Assembly (NCBI GenBank): GCA_947071955.1
Contig: CAMTGL010000117.1
Location: forward strand, 1-6,552
Direction: 5' to 3'
Length of the DNA stretch: 6,552 nucleotides
DNA from: an uncultured Plesiomonas sp.
GTDB taxonomy: Bacteria > Pseudomonadota > Gammaproteobacteria > Enterobacterales > CAMTGL01
Shown here: positions 5,752 through 6,552 of the stretch, piece after piece
Layout: every line of letters starts with the position of its first letter
Numbering within the stretch: position 1 is the stretch's first letter
Position numbers and translations under genes: made by a program
Notes under the pieces: generated by a model
The model's database searches: none
The model's input: only the letters and a program-made list of their open reading frames with translations
Told to the model about the DNA's origin: nothing

Positions 5752-5958
5752 ATGAGCAACATTACCGAGTCTGTGGGTATCACCGAACTGGCCAAATATC
5801 TCAAACGTATGCACGGTTATGATGATGAGACAGCACTAACCGAAGCACACACAGTATTAGCCGGTTTTCAAGACATGTCAGCGCACCATATTATCAAAGG
5901 CTGGTACTTTGATACGGAAGGCCATTTGGTGCTATTGCCCGATGAACGGATTAAATAA
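5752..5958 (+). CDS. Unrecognised small protein of 68 residues
   Basis: I do not recognise this protein. The ATG at 5752 is preceded by GGGGTGG (5743-5749), a usable ribosome binding site, and is preferred over the in-frame ATG at 5728, which has none. The 68 residues are soluble in character, with no signal peptide or membrane segment. Residues 10-22 (ITELAKYLKRMHG) and 26-38 look helical. The C-terminal half HHIIKGWYFDTEGHLVLLPDE (split across 45-65) has an aromatic-rich turn and a beta-like stretch. It is encoded between the moa control region and ybhK, on the same strand as ybhK and 118 nt before it. Codon choice looks like that of its neighbours. Function is unknown; the gene itself is probable because of its ribosome binding site, -10 element and protein-like composition. 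Confidence 0.7.
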   Translation: MSNITESVGITELAKYLKRMHGYDDETALTEAHTVLAGFQDMSAHHIIKGWYFDTEGHLVLLPDERIK

Positions 5959-6002
5959 GCAGCAAACACATAGCATAACGTGCGGTCAGTCAACATTATT
6001 GA

Positions 6003-6031
6003 TTGAGTTTGGTGAGATTATTTCTTATGGT
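6003..6031 (+). promoter_or_regulatory. Possible promoter of the ybhK-type gene
   Basis: TTGAGT (6003-6008) and TATGGT (6026-6031) match the -35 and -10 consensus at four of six positions each, with the ideal 17-nt spacing. A start near 6038 would leave a leader of about 40 nt before the ATG at 6077. No terminator is visible between the small gene and this point, so read-through is also possible. Confidence 0.35.
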
Positions 6032-6076
6032 CAGCTCTCTTCTTGTATCTTACCGTTATCTGATACTGACTTTATT

Positions 6077-6552
6077 ATGCGTACCCCCATGCTTGCAGAT
6101 TTAAATCATGTTGTTGCCATTGGCGGTGGACACGGGTTAGGCCGTGTCCTCTCTTCTTTAGGTTCTCTGAGCCACCGCCTGACCGGTATTGTCACCACCA
6201 CCGATAACGGTGGGTCAACCGGCCGTATTCGTATGGCGGAAGGCGGTATAGCTTGGGGAGATACCCGTAACTGCATTAATCAGCTGATCTCTGAGCCGAC
6301 CGTGGCCTCAGCCATGTTTGAGTACCGTTTTACCGGTGAAGGTGATTTGGCGGGGCATAACTTGGGCAATTTAATGCTCAAAGCGCTTGATGATCTGAGC
6401 GTTCGGCCTTTGGATGCCATTAATCTGGTGCGGCGATTATTGAAAGTAGATGCTCATATCATTCCGATGTCAGAGCACCCTGTTGATTTAGCCGCCGTAT
6501 GCGCTGATGGTATGTCGGTGTTTGGTGAGGTTAATATTGATGCCCTGACCGA
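6077..6552 (+). CDS. ybhK: YbhK/YvcK-family (CofD-like) protein, cut by the right window edge
   Basis: 158 codons plus 2 nt are present, about half of the roughly 300-residue E. coli YbhK. The family (UPF0052, CofD-like fold) includes Bacillus YvcK, which is needed for growth on gluconeogenic carbon sources and for cell shape, and binds UDP-sugars. The molecular role of YbhK is not settled. Visible blocks are the glycine-rich GGGHGLG (16-22), TTDNGGSTGRIR (41-52), WGDTRNC (60-66), FEYRFTG (81-87), GHNLGNLMLKAL (93-104) and PMSEHPVDL. Starting at ATG 6077 the N-terminus MRTPMLADLNHVVA aligns with that of E. coli YbhK. There is no clear Shine-Dalgarno sequence before it. The frame is open without a stop back to an ATG at 5942, inside the small gene. 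As in E. coli, the gene points away from moaA. Confidence 0.93.
   Translation, partial: MRTPMLADLNHVVAIGGGHGLGRVLSSLGSLSHRLTGIVTTTDNGGSTGRIRMAEGGIAWGDTRNCINQLISEPTVASAMFEYRFTGEGDLAGHNLGNLMLKALDDLSVRPLDAINLVRRLLKVDAHIIPMSEHPVDLAAVCADGMSVFGEVNIDALT

Noticed and set aside
5942..6076. Forty-five stop-free codons in frame with ybhK, starting at an ATG inside the small gene.
   Set aside because: The YbhK similarity begins exactly at 6077, there is no ribosome binding site before 5942, and an open run of this length is not improbable by chance.
1..6552. CRISPR arrays, insertion sequences, tRNA or rRNA genes, and phage or defence genes.
   Set aside because: None seen: the only tandem repeat is the TTTTGG tract, no transposase or integrase is encoded, and nearly all the sequence is accounted for by moa, mod and ybhK genes.

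Overview
The window reads as chromosomal DNA of a gammaproteobacterium. Its proteins match the Escherichia coli MoaA-E and YbhK sequences closely over their whole length, and a ybhK-type gene diverges from moaA as it does in E. coli. Moderate GC and a joined moa-mod cluster would suit an Aeromonadales-type organism such as Tolumonas, but that placement is a guess from memory.

Layout. Positions 1 to 5284 hold eight genes, all on the minus strand. In transcription order they are moaA, moaB, moaC, moaD, moaE, modA, modB and modC; modC runs off the left edge. Genes are packed tightly: moaC/moaD and moaD/moaE overlap at stop/start codons, moaE/modA overlap by 25 nt, and only modA/modB are separated by as much as 84 nt. 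They probably form one operon in which MoaA and MoaC make cyclic pyranopterin monophosphate from GTP, MoaD and MoaE add the dithiolene sulfurs, and ModABC imports the molybdate inserted later. No moeA, moeB, mogA or modE is present in the window.

Control region. The 467 nt between moaA and the next gene (5285-5751) contain a molybdenum-cofactor (Moco) riboswitch directly before the moaA ribosome binding site. They also contain a 14-bp perfect palindrome, a ModE-box-like sequence over the likely moaA promoter, a plus-strand intrinsic terminator with no obvious gene in front of it, and a perfect TATAAT element for the rightward gene. Since mod follows moa in the same direction with no promoter evident before modA, molybdate import may share the control of cofactor synthesis.

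The right end (5752-6552) carries a plus-strand 68-codon gene I do not recognise, then the first 158 codons of a ybhK/YvcK-family gene.

Most of the window is well-known biology. The points that merit a second look are a six-copy TTTTGG microsatellite that encodes a Gln-Asn repeat in an N-terminal extension of ModC, the orphan terminator, the unknown small protein, and the moaE ribosome binding site built from the codons for MoaD's C-terminal Gly-Gly.
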